A DNA stretch of 64,000 bases from Lysinibacillus sphaericus (lineage in GTDB: Bacteria; Bacillota; Bacilli; Bacillales_A; Planococcaceae): positions 242,930 to 306,929 of the forward strand of contig NZ_SADV01000005.1 of assembly GCF_006864135.1 (NCBI RefSeq). The letters are read 5' to 3'. The notes under the pieces are model-generated. The model ran no database searches. It was not told the origin of the DNA and saw nothing but the letters and a program-made list of their open reading frames with translations. A program made the position numbers and the translations under genes. Of this stretch, positions 1-8,597 are shown piece after piece; the stretch's first letter is position 1, and each line of letters opens with the position of its first letter.

Positions 1-383
1 CATCAAAAAAGGACATCACAAAAGCAGATGTCCTAAAAAATAAAGTATTATTGCATACATCCTCAAGTTCAACGAATCATTTTATAGAAAAATGGATGGA
101 CCCATTTCATCCATCCATTTATACGATTGAACTCGATTCTGTCAGCACTATTAAGAAGATGCTTACTTTCGGAAAGACAATTGCATTTTTGTCAGTTGCC
201 CTAATCGAAGATGAGTTAAAATCAGGACTTTTGATCAAAAAAGACTTGCACGATGTGACACTTAATAGAAAAATTCAACTTATTTATCCAAAATCTCGTC
301 TAGATAGCAAGTTGGATGCATTTGTAAAAACTGCAATTTATGATTTAGCCAAACAGTTAAAAATATATCCTTTTATGACATAA
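1..383 (+). CDS. LysR-family transcriptional regulator, C-terminal part (cut by window edge)
   Basis: The reading frame is open from base 3 to the TAA at 381-383 with no need for an internal start, so this is the 3' end of a gene that begins outside the window. The roughly 126 visible residues match the second half of a LysR substrate-binding domain: a strand-helix element after a DITKADVL segment, then a TFGKTIAFLS segment equivalent to the usual 'G.GIALLP' effector-pocket stretch, an 'EDELKSGLL' turn and a C-terminal helix. The DNA-binding part is not visible. It lies 64 bp upstream of a PTS operon on the same strand and may regulate it, which is inference from position only. Confidence 0.75.
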   Translation, partial: SKKDITKADVLKNKVLLHTSSSSTNHFIEKWMDPFHPSIYTIELDSVSTIKKMLTFGKTIAFLSVALIEDELKSGLLIKKDLHDVTLNRKIQLIYPKSRLDSKLDAFVKTAIYDLAKQLKIYPFMT

Positions 384-447
384 TTCCATAGTCAGCAATA
401 GTAATATGGAATGGGAGTTGTTTATCCCTATGAAGGGAGGGTTGTAC

Positions 448-903
448 TTGCTAACTGAGTTACTGACAAAAGATACTATACAACTCGCAAATTTTGTAAA
501 TACTTGGCAGGAAGCTATTCATTTAGCGGCAAATCCACTATTAAAGCAGCATAAAATCGAAGAACGCTATATTGAGTCAATGATTCATTCCATTGAAAAA
601 CACGGACCTTATGTAGTCATTACACCAAAGGTAGCAATTCCACATGCACGGCACACAGAAGGCGTTAATGAGCTAGCCATGAGCCTATTAAGCTTACAAA
701 AACCTGTTTTGTTTGGACCAGAAAAGCCTGTTTTCTTAATTATTGTCTTGGCGGCAACTGATCATGTGTCGCATCTGCAAGCATTAGTTGACATAACAAA
801 GATTTTGCAAGAACCAAATCAAATAGACAGCATCATTGCCTGCCAGCATAAAGACGATATTATCAAAGAAATCGAACAAATTATGGCAAAGGGGTCATTT
901 TGA
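448..903 (+). CDS. PTS sugar transporter subunit IIA (ascorbate/UlaC-like)
   Basis: Cytoplasmic EIIA of the mannitol/ascorbate type, passing phosphate from HPr to EIIB. I prefer the TTG at 448 (151 residues): a strong AAGGGAGG at 433-440 sits 7 bases upstream, and the protein then begins like the family (LLTELLTKDTIQLA). The longer frame from ATG 406 would put that ribosome site inside the gene. The phosphorylatable histidine is expected in the IPHARHTEG motif (His66 in this numbering). The stop TGA overlaps the ATG of the IIB gene by one base, so translation is probably coupled. Substrate is inferred from the ulaA-like IIC partner. Confidence 0.88.
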   Translation: MLTELLTKDTIQLANFVNTWQEAIHLAANPLLKQHKIEERYIESMIHSIEKHGPYVVITPKVAIPHARHTEGVNELAMSLLSLQKPVLFGPEKPVFLIIVLAATDHVSHLQALVDITKILQEPNQIDSIIACQHKDDIIKEIEQIMAKGSF

Positions 904-1166
904 TGAAAATATTAGTAGTATGCGGGAATGGCTTAGGCAGTAGCTTTATTATGGAATTGAATGTAAAAAAAGCGTTAGCTGAACTTGGAAAAGTTGCAGA
1001 AGTAACTCATACAGATTTAGCATCTGCCAAGGCCGAGAAAGCGGATATTTATATTGGCGCAGAAGATATTATTAATCAATTAGGCGAAGAGAGAGGTCAC
1101 ATCGTTAGTATTGTTAATATGATGAGTATTTCTGAAATTAAATTAAAGCTTAAATCTCTGTTATAA
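903..1166 (+). CDS. PTS sugar transporter subunit IIB (ascorbate/UlaB-like)
   Basis: 87-residue cytoplasmic EIIB of the lactate-dehydrogenase-like/ascorbate class. The N-terminal KILVVCGNGLGSS loop carries the phosphocysteine (Cys7), which takes phosphate from EIIA and gives it to the sugar. Its length is that of a stand-alone IIB domain. Start ATG 903 overlaps the IIA stop (TGATG); a TTG one codon earlier is possible but unnecessary. It is followed 49 bp later by the IIC gene, completing the permease. Confidence 0.88.
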   Translation: MKILVVCGNGLGSSFIMELNVKKALAELGKVAEVTHTDLASAKAEKADIYIGAEDIINQLGEERGHIVSIVNMMSISEIKLKLKSLL

Positions 1167-1215
1167 AGGAACGAATTTGAACTTAATTAAAAAATGGATA
1201 GGATGAGGTGTTAAT

Positions 1216-2484
1216 ATGTTAGATGTTATTATGAATGACATTTTAGGAACACCAGCTATATTAGTCGGCCTATTCGCTTTTGTTGGTTTATTAATCCAAA
1301 AAAAATCAACTTCAACAGTACTTTCTGGTACGTTAAAAACGGTTATAGGTTTTGTTATACTTGGCTCAGGTGCAAGCGTTTTAATTGGTTCTTTAAATCA
1401 TTTTAGTAAAATGTTTGATCATGCATTTCATGTCCAAGGGGTTATCCCAAATAATGAAGCGATTGTAGCAGCCGCTCAAACTAGTTTTGGAACATCTACG
1501 GCCATGATTATGGTTTTCGGTATGATTATGAACATATTATTTGCGCGATTTACGCCTTTTAAATATATATTTTTAACTGGTCATCATACATTGTTTATGG
1601 CGTGTTTAATCGCAGCGTCACTGTCAGTCGGCGGTATGAGTGGTACACCTCTTATCATCGTCGGCTCTATTATACTAGGTCTTTGTATGGTCGTATTCCC
1701 TGCCATTTTACAACCAACTGTTCGTCAAATAACTGGCAGTGATGATTTTGCTGTTGGCCATTTTGGCAGTATTGGTTATTATGTCTCTGCTAAAATTGGG
1801 AAGATGTTTGGAAACAAAGCCAAATCAACAGAAGACATAAAAGTCCCAAAATCTCTAGGGTTCTTAAGGGATACATCTGTAGCTGTGTCCTTAACTATGT
1901 GTCTATTTTTTATTATCGTTGCTCTATTCGCAGGTTCATCCTATATTGAGACACAATTATCTGGCGGTTCGAATTTTATCGTCTTTGCCATTATTCAAGC
2001 TATTACTTTTGCCGCTGGTGTCTATATCATTTTGGCTGGAGTGCGAATGCTAATTTCCGAGATTGTTCCTGCCTTTAAAGGTATTGCAGATAAACTTGTG
2101 CCAAACACAAAGCCTGCATTAGACTGCCCTACAATTTTTCCGTTCGCACCGAATGCAGTTATTATCGGTTTCTTGTTTAGTTTTGTAGCAGGCTTAGTGT
2201 CCATGTTTATACTCCCTGTCATAGAGCTAAAAGTAATTGTACCTGGGCTTGTACCACATTTTTTCACGGGTGCTGCTGCAGGAGTATTCGGAAATGCAAC
2301 TGGTGGTAGACGCGGTGCTATGGTAGGAGCATTTGCCAACGGATTAATTATTAGCTTTATCCCTGCGATTCTACTGATCTTTATGGGTGATATCGGCTAT
2401 GAAGGAACTACATTTGGTGATTCAGACTTCGGCATTATAGGGATCATAATAATAAATATATTAAAGTTATTTGGTGCAGTTTAA
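1216..2484 (+). CDS. PTS transporter subunit IIC, UlaA/SgaT family
   Basis: 422-residue polytopic membrane permease of the UlaA (ascorbate) PTS family, with about ten hydrophobic segments and the conserved glycine-rich 'GFVILGSGASVL' and 'FFTGAAAGVFGNATGG' stretches typical of these EIIC proteins. It forms the channel through which the substrate is taken up and phosphorylated with the preceding IIA and IIB. Start ATG 1216 has GATGAGGTG upstream. A factor-independent terminator follows directly. No ula catabolic genes (UlaD/E/F, UlaG) are in the window, so L-ascorbate is only the best family-based guess for the substrate. Confidence 0.88.
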   Translation: MLDVIMNDILGTPAILVGLFAFVGLLIQKKSTSTVLSGTLKTVIGFVILGSGASVLIGSLNHFSKMFDHAFHVQGVIPNNEAIVAAAQTSFGTSTAMIMVFGMIMNILFARFTPFKYIFLTGHHTLFMACLIAASLSVGGMSGTPLIIVGSIILGLCMVVFPAILQPTVRQITGSDDFAVGHFGSIGYYVSAKIGKMFGNKAKSTEDIKVPKSLGFLRDTSVAVSLTMCLFFIIVALFAGSSYIETQLSGGSNFIVFAIIQAITFAAGVYIILAGVRMLISEIVPAFKGIADKLVPNTKPALDCPTIFPFAPNAVIIGFLFSFVAGLVSMFILPVIELKVIVPGLVPHFFTGAAAGVFGNATGGRRGAMVGAFANGLIISFIPAILLIFMGDIGYEGTTFGDSDFGIIGIIIINILKLFGAV

Positions 2485-2497
2485 TTCATTTGTATGT

Positions 2498-2532
2498 CTC
2501 GCAAACTCTTTAGATGTTTGCGAGGCTTTTTA
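2498..2532 (+). terminator. Rho-independent terminator after the PTS operon
   Basis: A perfect 9-bp stem, CTCGCAAAC at 2498-2506 and GTTTGCGAG at 2516-2524, with a 9-base loop, is followed by GCTTTTTA. It closes the PTS operon. Confidence 0.85.
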
Positions 2533-2806
2533 TTTGCTAAAGAAAAGGGATGATTTTGCAAAATATATAAATATTTCACATTATTCCCCTACCTTTTTCA
2601 CTATACAAATAGAGGAAATCCATTACAAAACAAACTAAATACTCAGTGATTAGAAAATATCGAGAATGATTTAAACCCATTTTCCTGTAGTAAATTGTAA
2701 ATAATCTGATAGTATTTAATGGTAAAACAAAAAATCATCGTCTGACCTCTGACTTAGAATAATTTATTGCCGATATAAATAATACATACAATTGGAGGTA
2801 TTCATA
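2533..2806. other. Intergenic region with no recognised gene
   Basis: AT-rich leader of the lipoprotein/chemoreceptor operon. I see no ORF, riboswitch fold or repeat that I can name. The only clear signal is the ribosome site TTGGAGGT at 2792-2799. Confidence 0.5.
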
Positions 2807-3793
2807 TTGAAAAAATTAATGATGGGCTTTTGCTTAATAGCTTTGTTATTAGCAGGCTGTTCCATTACTCAGCAGGAAAAAGCGCAAGATGACTATAAAG
2901 TTGGTATCTTACTTTCGGATGCAGGGCTTGGTGATGAATCGTTTAATGACTCAGCTTTTAAAGGGCTTGAGAAAGCACGCGATGAGCTAGGTATTTTGTT
3001 TGATTATAAAGAGGCGCCTGATGGCAATTACGAGCAGAAACTAGAGGAACTTGTCGCAGAAAAGTATAACGTCATTATTGGTTTAGGCTTCTCTGTACAG
3101 GAAGCTTTAGAAAAGACTGCGAAGAAATATCCTGATCAGCATTTTATCCTTATAGATGGTCAATCAGATGTTGCCAATATCACTTCAATCACTTTTAAAG
3201 AGCAGGAAGGAAGCTTTTTACTTGGAATGGTTGCCGCAATGACGAGTAAAACTGGAAAATTAGGATTTATTGGCGGTGCAAATGTTCCAGTTATCCATCA
3301 TTTTGAAAACGGCTTTATTGAGGGTGCTCGGTATTTTAATCCAACTATCGAAATTGTTAGTGAGTACGCTGGCTCATTTGATGATACCGAGGCAGGTGCC
3401 GCAATCGCAGAACGTTACATTAAGAACGGTGTAGATTTTATTTATCATGCAGCTGGATTCACTGGCTTTGGTGCCATAAAGAAAGCCGAAGATATGGGCA
3501 TATATGCGGCCGGAGTTGATATTGATCAATTTTACATTGCAGAAAAAACTGTCGTAACATCAATGTTAAAAAACGTCGACCAAGCTGTTTTTAAAATGGC
3601 TAAAACATTAGATGAGGAAGGGAAAATTTCCGAAAAATCGTTGTCATTCGGTTTAGCTGATAATGGCGTGGGCCTAGCGGATATACGTGTTATTAAACTT
3701 ACACCTGAGCAACAGGCTGCTATTAAAAAAGCACAAGAAGATATTGTTTCGGGTAAAATAAAAGTTACTGCAGAAAAGGGGAACAGCCAGTGA
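2807..3793 (+). CDS. BMP-family substrate-binding lipoprotein (PnrA/Med-like)
   Basis: 328-residue lipoprotein. The N-terminus ([18 protein letters not shown]) is a classic lipoprotein signal with lipid-modified Cys18, followed by the Bmp/PnrA fold ('[23 protein letters not shown]', '[15 protein letters not shown]', '[18 protein letters not shown]'). The family binds nucleosides or acts like Med of B. subtilis. The TTG at 2807 is chosen because GGAGGT ends 8 bases upstream; the longer frame begins inside that ribosome site. No ABC permease or ATPase follows. Instead the last four bases overlap the start of a chemoreceptor, suggesting the lipoprotein delivers ligand to the receptor rather than to a transporter; this role is inference. 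Confidence 0.87.
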   Translation: MKKLMMGFCLIALLLAGCSITQQEKAQDDYKVGILLSDAGLGDESFNDSAFKGLEKARDELGILFDYKEAPDGNYEQKLEELVAEKYNVIIGLGFSVQEALEKTAKKYPDQHFILIDGQSDVANITSITFKEQEGSFLLGMVAAMTSKTGKLGFIGGANVPVIHHFENGFIEGARYFNPTIEIVSEYAGSFDDTEAGAAIAERYIKNGVDFIYHAAGFTGFGAIKKAEDMGIYAAGVDIDQFYIAEKTVVTSMLKNVDQAVFKMAKTLDEEGKISEKSLSFGLADNGVGLADIRVIKLTPEQQAAIKKAQEDIVSGKIKVTAEKGNSQ

Positions 3794-5451
3794 CACTACG
3801 AAAAAAATTATTCATGAACATACTTATTCCCATTGTCCTCGCAATGGCTATGATTGGTTTTATTATCGTTCAAACATTTGATATACAAACAACCGCACAA
3901 GATGATACAGAGCTATTGCTGGCAGTGAAAGAACTTGAACAAAGTTTAGTTTTAGCGAGCCAATCATTAAATAACTACACTTTTTTAGATAGTGAGGCCA
4001 ATAAAAATGAAGCTCTTTCAACTTTACAAGAAACGAAAGTAAATTTAGAAAAACTCTCAACTATTGCAAAAATAGCTGAGCATAAGGCCATCATCAAAAA
4101 AATCGGGAGTAAATACGACGAATTAGAAAAAGCTTCAGAAGCAGGATTTCTTGCTCACAATCGTCCTGAGATAAAAAAACAATCCATCAGAATATCTGGT
4201 ATTTTGAACGATATGTATCTACTGAAAAAAGAAACAAATGAATGGTATAAAGAAACGAATGATTTGGCAACACAAAAAATTTCTTTTATTACTACATCAA
4301 CAATAATAGGAAGTATCCTTCTACTTATTGCTACTATCATTTTTTCGTATGCCGCAACGAAAAAAATTACAAATCCGATTAACCGAATCGTGGATTGTGC
4401 ACAATTGGTGGCTGCAGGGAATTTGACAATTGACACCTCTTCCCTTCCCTATAAGAAAGGTAGCCGCAATGAAGTTGATCAACTGACTGAGAACTTTTCT
4501 AAAATGATTGTTAGCTTAAAAAGCACCGTACAATCCATTGATCATGTAGGTAAAAATGTTGGCCTATTTACTAAAGATGTCACAAGCTATATTGAAACCG
4601 TTAACGAAGGCAGTAAACAAATTGCTACATCAACGGACGAATTGGCAAAGGGAAGCCTAACTATTTCAGAAGATATCCAGTCAACGGCTATCCTGATGAA
4701 TACGATGGCGGATCAATTTACTACTGTTCAGGAAACAAGTGAACAGTCAGCAGTAAACGGGAACAAAGCACTTACTGCTGTTCAAAATGGTCGTAGCTCA
4801 CTAGAGAAGCAATCCTCTATTGCAAAGGATATTTCATCCACTTCAATTAATATCAAAGAGGCTGTTACTCAATTCTCTCAATTCACAACAAAAATTGAAG
4901 GCGCGGCTAATGCAGTCCACGCGATTGCTGATCAAACAAATCTCTTAGCATTAAATGCTGCAATTGAAGCGGCACGTGCTGGCGAAGCCGGAAAAGGATT
5001 CGCTATTGTAGCGCAGGAAGTGAAAAAACTATCTCATGAAACAGAGAAGGCAACTACTTTCATCTCTTCGATGGTGACACATATACAAGATGGTATTACA
5101 CTCATTCTTTCTACGGCAGAGCATGGACATCAGCTTTCAAAAGAACAATTACAATCGATGACCGATACAGAAAAGTCTTTTGAGGTAATTGCAACTCATG
5201 TATTAGACATTAATGATCAGTTAAAGCACCTTACGAAGGATATGGAGAAAACAAGCGAAATGAGCCAGCACATGAACAATGCCATTGAAAACATTTCAGC
5301 TATTACGGAAGAAACCGCTGCAGGAACAGAAGAAATATCCGCTTCTACTCAAGAACAGTTAGGATCATTCAAAAAAATTAGTGATAAGGTTTCAGAACTT
5401 CAAGAAATGACAAATACATTGTCTGTAGAACTAAAAAAATTTACATTGTAA
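3790..5451 (+). CDS. Methyl-accepting chemotaxis protein
   Basis: 553-residue transmembrane chemoreceptor. Segment 8-28 is the first membrane helix and 165-188 the second, bracketing a mostly helical extracellular domain of about 135 residues (four-helix-bundle type). A HAMP domain follows (about 190-245), then the long cytoplasmic signalling coiled coil, whose highly conserved hairpin tip reads '[19 protein letters not shown]' and binds CheA/CheW. Start is GTG 3790, overlapping the lipoprotein stop by four bases (GTGA), so the two are translationally coupled. The extracellular domain lacks a Cache-type signature, fitting an indirect sensor that reads a binding protein, which is inference. 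Confidence 0.9.
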   Translation: MTLRKKLFMNILIPIVLAMAMIGFIIVQTFDIQTTAQDDTELLLAVKELEQSLVLASQSLNNYTFLDSEANKNEALSTLQETKVNLEKLSTIAKIAEHKAIIKKIGSKYDELEKASEAGFLAHNRPEIKKQSIRISGILNDMYLLKKETNEWYKETNDLATQKISFITTSTIIGSILLLIATIIFSYAATKKITNPINRIVDCAQLVAAGNLTIDTSSLPYKKGSRNEVDQLTENFSKMIVSLKSTVQSIDHVGKNVGLFTKDVTSYIETVNEGSKQIATSTDELAKGSLTISEDIQSTAILMNTMADQFTTVQETSEQSAVNGNKALTAVQNGRSSLEKQSSIAKDISSTSINIKEAVTQFSQFTTKIEGAANAVHAIADQTNLLALNAAIEAARAGEAGKGFAIVAQEVKKLSHETEKATTFISSMVTHIQDGITLILSTAEHGHQLSKEQLQSMTDTEKSFEVIATHVLDINDQLKHLTKDMEKTSEMSQHMNNAIENISAITEETAAGTEEISASTQEQLGSFKKISDKVSELQEMTNTLSVELKKFTL

Positions 5452-5675
5452 ATTTCGTATTATTTTCGTCTATTACTTCAGAGTAATAGGTGCGTTTAAT
5501 GAAAAGACGCTGATATCTGCTACACGGTATTCACGCTCTCCCGCTAAAGAGCGTCAAGCCACATACAATAAAATGAGCAATTGTAGCAAGAACTTTTACA
5601 CATAAGTAACCTTCACAATTTTTGGATTGTAGTAAAGTAAAAACTGATGGAGCTCTAAAGCCTCCATCTTTATAG
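5452..5675. other. Intergenic region with weak hairpins
   Basis: Holds a short hairpin after the chemoreceptor (CTATTACTT / AGTAATAG around 5471-5490), a second one with arms CGCTCT/AGAGCG near 5533-5550, and a third with arms GATGGAG/CTCCATC near 5646-5668. They look like weak terminators. No gene is visible. Confidence 0.4.
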
Positions 5676-5800
5676 TGAACTGCACCCCAATTGTTAGACA
5701 CAATCTAACAATTGCAGGTGCAGTTTTTGTATGGCTAAATTTAGAGAAGAAATGAAATTTGAAGCTGTTCAAATAACTCTAAAACACGGCATTTGTCCTT
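5676..5800 (+). mobile_element. Left-end remnant of an IS3-family (IS150-like) insertion sequence
   Basis: The segment starts TGAACTGCACCCCAATTGTT, resembling the terminal repeats of IS150-group elements. It folds into a long interrupted hairpin: arms AACTGCACC (5678-5686) and GGTGCAGTT (5717-5725), with inner arms of 11 bp (5688-5698, 5704-5714) and then a T run. ATG 5731 opens a frame beginning MAKFREEMKFEAVQ, the usual OrfA N-terminus, which is lost after about 20 codons where the racemase 3' end begins. No right end is present. A second remnant of the same design lies at 42045. Confidence 0.7.
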
Positions 5801-5802
5801 CA

Positions 5803-6912
5803 TTATGCTTCGTAAATACATTTTTCTAGTGTGTATTTTTCAAGTTTGTCTTGCGCAACATTATAACCAATACCTGGTAGATCAGAAACTTGGATATGTC
5901 CTTGTTCATCCATGACAATCTCTGGCTCAATAATGTCCTCATGCCAATAGCGGGAAGACGGCGCTGTATCACCAGGTATTGTAAAATTTGACAGTGTCGT
6001 AATGGCAATATTATGAGCACGACCAATCCCTGATTCTAGCATGCCTCCACACCATACAGGGATCTGATGCTGCTGACATAAATCATGAATCTTTTTAGCC
6101 TCAGATAAGCCTCCAACACGGCCTACCTTTATATTAATCACTTTGCAGCTACCTAGTTCAATTGCACGTCTAGCATCATCGTATGAATGTATACTTTCAT
6201 CTAAGCAAATCGGTGTATTGAGTTCTCTTTGTAAATTTCGATGATCGACAATATCATCATACTCAAGTGGTTGCTCAATCATCATTAAATTTAATTTATC
6301 CATCTCCTTAAATAATGGTAGATCTTCTAACGAGTAGGCAGAATTGGCATCTGCCATTAAAGGAATATCACCAAAACGATCACGGATTACACGGAGTACT
6401 TCGATATCTTTTCCAGGCTTAATTTTAATTTTAATTTTTTTGAACCCTTGTTTTAAATAACCTTCAATGCTTTCCAGCAATACATTCGTATCCTCTTCAA
6501 TGCCTAGGCTAATGCCAACTGTAATTTCTTTTTTTTTTCCTCCAAGTGCTTGTGCTAAAGGTATGCCCTGCTCTTTTGCATATAAATCCCAAATGGCTGC
6601 TTCCACCGCAGATTTTGCCATATTATTGCGACGCACACGAGCAAATTTCTCATTTACTTCATCTGGGTGGTTAAATTCCTGATTAATAACAAGTGGTATT
6701 AAAAATTCATCGATAATAGAGAATGCCGTTGAAGCCGTTTCTTCTCCATAATAAGGATAAGCGCTAACAACACATTCTCCATAACCAACATGCTTCTCAC
6801 CATACGCTTCAATAATTAAGAAAATACGTTCTTGCTGCTTCATAAAACTTGTTTCAAAGGGTGATTTCATTGTCATCTTCATTTTGCGAACTATAATTTT
6901 TTCAATTTTCAT
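5803..6912 (-). CDS. o-Succinylbenzoate synthase / N-succinylamino acid racemase family protein (MenC-like)
   Basis: 369-residue member of the enolase superfamily, OSBS/NSAR subgroup. It carries every catalytic residue of the group: Lys163 in KIKIKP, metal ligands Asp188 (MADAN), Glu213 (MIEQP) and Asp238 (LDES), and Lys262 (IKVG). The GGMLESGIGRAHN and FTIPGDTAPSSRYW signatures also fit. The family makes o-succinylbenzoate for menaquinone or racemises N-succinylamino acids. No men genes are near. The upstream gene on the same strand, 14 bp away, is an oligopeptide transporter ATPase fragment, and an M20 hydrolase relic lies beyond, so an amino-acid/peptide role (NSAR or dipeptide epimerase) is more likely. 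Activity cannot be decided from sequence. Confidence 0.85.
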   Translation of the reverse strand: MKIEKIIVRKMKMTMKSPFETSFMKQQERIFLIIEAYGEKHVGYGECVVSAYPYYGEETASTAFSIIDEFLIPLVINQEFNHPDEVNEKFARVRRNNMAKSAVEAAIWDLYAKEQGIPLAQALGGKKKEITVGISLGIEEDTNVLLESIEGYLKQGFKKIKIKIKPGKDIEVLRVIRDRFGDIPLMADANSAYSLEDLPLFKEMDKLNLMMIEQPLEYDDIVDHRNLQRELNTPICLDESIHSYDDARRAIELGSCKVINIKVGRVGGLSEAKKIHDLCQQHQIPVWCGGMLESGIGRAHNIAITTLSNFTIPGDTAPSSRYWHEDIIEPEIVMDEQGHIQVSDLPGIGYNVAQDKLEKYTLEKCIYEA

Positions 6913-6926
6913 TTCTCAAAACTCCC

Positions 6927-7418
6927 CTACTTGTAATATAAATGACAGGCCGTTTTATGGGCAGGTGAATGTTCGACTAACTCCAGCTCCACCGTCCGGC
7001 ATTTCTCCATTACAAAAGGGCATCTCGTCTGGAAAACACAGCCTGTTGGTGGATTCAATGGAGAAGGGATTTCACCTTGCAGCTTAATCTTTTCACGTTT
7101 TATTCGCGGATTTGGCACAGGAATTGCTGATAAAAGTGCTTTTGTATAAGGATGCATTGGGTTGCTAAAAATTTCATCGGTCGTTGTTTCTTCTACTAGC
7201 TTTCCTAAATACATTACGCCAATTCGATTGGAAATATGGCGTACAACACTTAAATCATGAGAGATAAACAATAATGTTAAGTTAAATTCTTTTTGTAAAT
7301 CCTCCAATAAATTCAGCACTTGCGATTGAATAGATACATCTAATGCCGATACAGGCTCATCACAAATAATAATATCTGGATTCATAATAAGTGCACGTGC
7401 TAATCCTATAATTTGCAC
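6927..7418 (-). pseudogene. Oligopeptide ABC transporter ATP-binding protein (OppF/DppF-like), 5'-truncated
   Basis: Only the last 163 codons remain. They begin at '[23 protein letters not shown]', i.e. just after the ABC signature, and include Walker B, the switch histidine (FISHDLSVV) and the Opp-type C-terminal domain with '[13 protein letters not shown]'. Walker A and the signature motif are absent, so it cannot work as an ATPase. Upstream of about 7415 the sequence changes abruptly into the 3' end of an M20 hydrolase on the opposite strand, so a rearrangement removed the front of this gene. The GTG at 7418 is a chance start. Confidence 0.85.
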
Positions 7419-7662
7419 GCACAGGCATTGCCGAAGTTATTGGCGAACAAAATATCATACCCACACTCATCACCTCTGGTGGAGACGATTTTCATTTTTA
7501 CACAATTAAGAAACCACAATTAAAAGCAACGATGGTTGGCCTAGGCTGTAACCTCACTCCTGACTCCATCATCCTTATATGAGATTTGATACAGATGCTC
7601 TTAAAATCGGCACAAACATCTTAACTAAAACTGTGCTAGCCACTTTTCATGCTCAACAATAG
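7415..7662 (+). pseudogene. M20-family amidohydrolase/peptidase, C-terminal fragment with frameshift
   Basis: From about 7415 the plus strand encodes the end of an M20 metallopeptidase: '[20 protein letters not shown]' then DDFHFY, running to a TGA near 7579. Dropping one base there restores the family ending 'LHHPYMRFDTDALKIG' and continues to TAG 7660-7662. The expected glycine codon GGA reads GA, so a single-base deletion is the simplest explanation. The 5' two-thirds of the gene are missing at the junction with the oppF fragment. M20 hydrolases are common partners of peptide transporters and epimerases, so all three probably came from one locus. Confidence 0.75.
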
Positions 7663-7698
7663 ATCAGTATTTTGATGAAAGTTAAAAATAAATTGACT

Positions 7699-7727
7699 GT
7701 GGAGAAAAACACAATATTTTTCTCCAC
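7699..7727. terminator. Terminator-like hairpin
   Basis: Perfect 11-bp inverted repeat GTGGAGAAAAA (7699-7709) and TTTTTCTCCAC (7717-7727). The U-rich arm suits termination. The rest of 7663-7940 shows no gene. Confidence 0.5.
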
Positions 7728-7940
7728 CCATTTTGGCTATTTGCACTAAAAGGAGATGTTAGTTAGCAAATGCTTTGTAGGCAAATCTCTCATAAACGGT
7801 CATTAAAGACATACTTACTTTCCTAAATCCCACTCTGCTCTTTTCATTGAAACACAAATTCCGCTGGTTCTGTCAATACAGCTCTCAACTATAGCGTGGC
7901 ACATAAAATCCAAAGATGAAAATACGCATGATACCTTATT

Positions 7941-8513
7941 TCAAGATAAATATTTCATTGTTAAATGGAGAACTGCTACTTCATTCCCCTTGTTTTCATA
8001 GCTATGCTTTCTATTTGCTTCAAATTGAATAGAATCAAATTCGTTTAATTCATACATTTCTTGTCCAACTTGAATCGAAATTTCCCCTTTCATTACTGTT
8101 ACATATTCGATAGCTCCTTCATGATGAGGTTCTGCCTCATATACGCTATTCGGTTGCAAACAAGCACGATGCATTTCCAATCCTGTTTCTTTTTTGTAAC
8201 GAAATATAGTCTCTAATCGCCACATTTGATTTTCTTCTATAATAAATCCTTGTCCGCAGCGTGCAACATCTACTATATCTTCTATCACCATAAGCCTTGA
8301 TAACGGAATAGATAATCCTTTTGTAATCTTCCAAATGACGCCTAATGTAGGATTCGTTTCTCCTCTCTCAATTTTCCCTAACGTTAATTTACTAACACCT
8401 GTTTTTTTCGCTAACTCTTCTAAACTTAATTTCTGTTCATTCCTTATTTGTCGTAACAATTGACCAACTTGCAAAATTACTTCTTTTGTTTGTATATCCT
8501 CTTGTTCTTTCAT
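7941..8513 (-). CDS. XRE-family transcriptional regulator with C-terminal cupin domain
   Basis: 190-residue one-component regulator. The N-terminal helix-turn-helix (about 15-70; 'LSLEELAKKTGVSKLTLGKIERGETNP') is the Cro/CI type. The C-terminal part (about 120-188; 'HHEGAIEYVTVMKGEISIQV') is a small cupin barrel that probably binds a ligand. It is transcribed divergently from an EmrE-like exporter across an 84-bp intergenic region with an inverted repeat, so it probably controls that exporter and itself. The pairing of an XRE-cupin regulator with a drug/metabolite exporter is common; the ligand is unknown. Confidence 0.88.
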   Translation of the reverse strand: MKEQEDIQTKEVILQVGQLLRQIRNEQKLSLEELAKKTGVSKLTLGKIERGETNPTLGVIWKITKGLSIPLSRLMVIEDIVDVARCGQGFIIEENQMWRLETIFRYKKETGLEMHRACLQPNSVYEAEPHHEGAIEYVTVMKGEISIQVGQEMYELNEFDSIQFEANRKHSYENKGNEVAVLHLTMKYLS

Positions 8514-8551
8514 ATGAACCCCACTTTCGGTATATTATAATTTACTTTTTA

Positions 8552-8583
8552 TCTAAATAATTATATTATAATATATATTTAGA
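8552..8583. promoter_or_regulatory. Candidate operator between XRE regulator and exporter
   Basis: Inverted repeat TCTAAATA (8552-8559) and TATTTAGA (8576-8583) flanks a very AT-rich core containing TATAAT-like sequences in both directions. Its right arm touches the exporter ribosome site. Binding by the XRE-cupin protein is inference. Confidence 0.4.
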
Positions 8584-8597
8584 AAGGAGCGAACGAA

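Noticed and set aside
2533..2806. Searched for a purine or nucleoside riboswitch before the BMP lipoprotein
   Set aside because: No conserved riboswitch core could be recognised.
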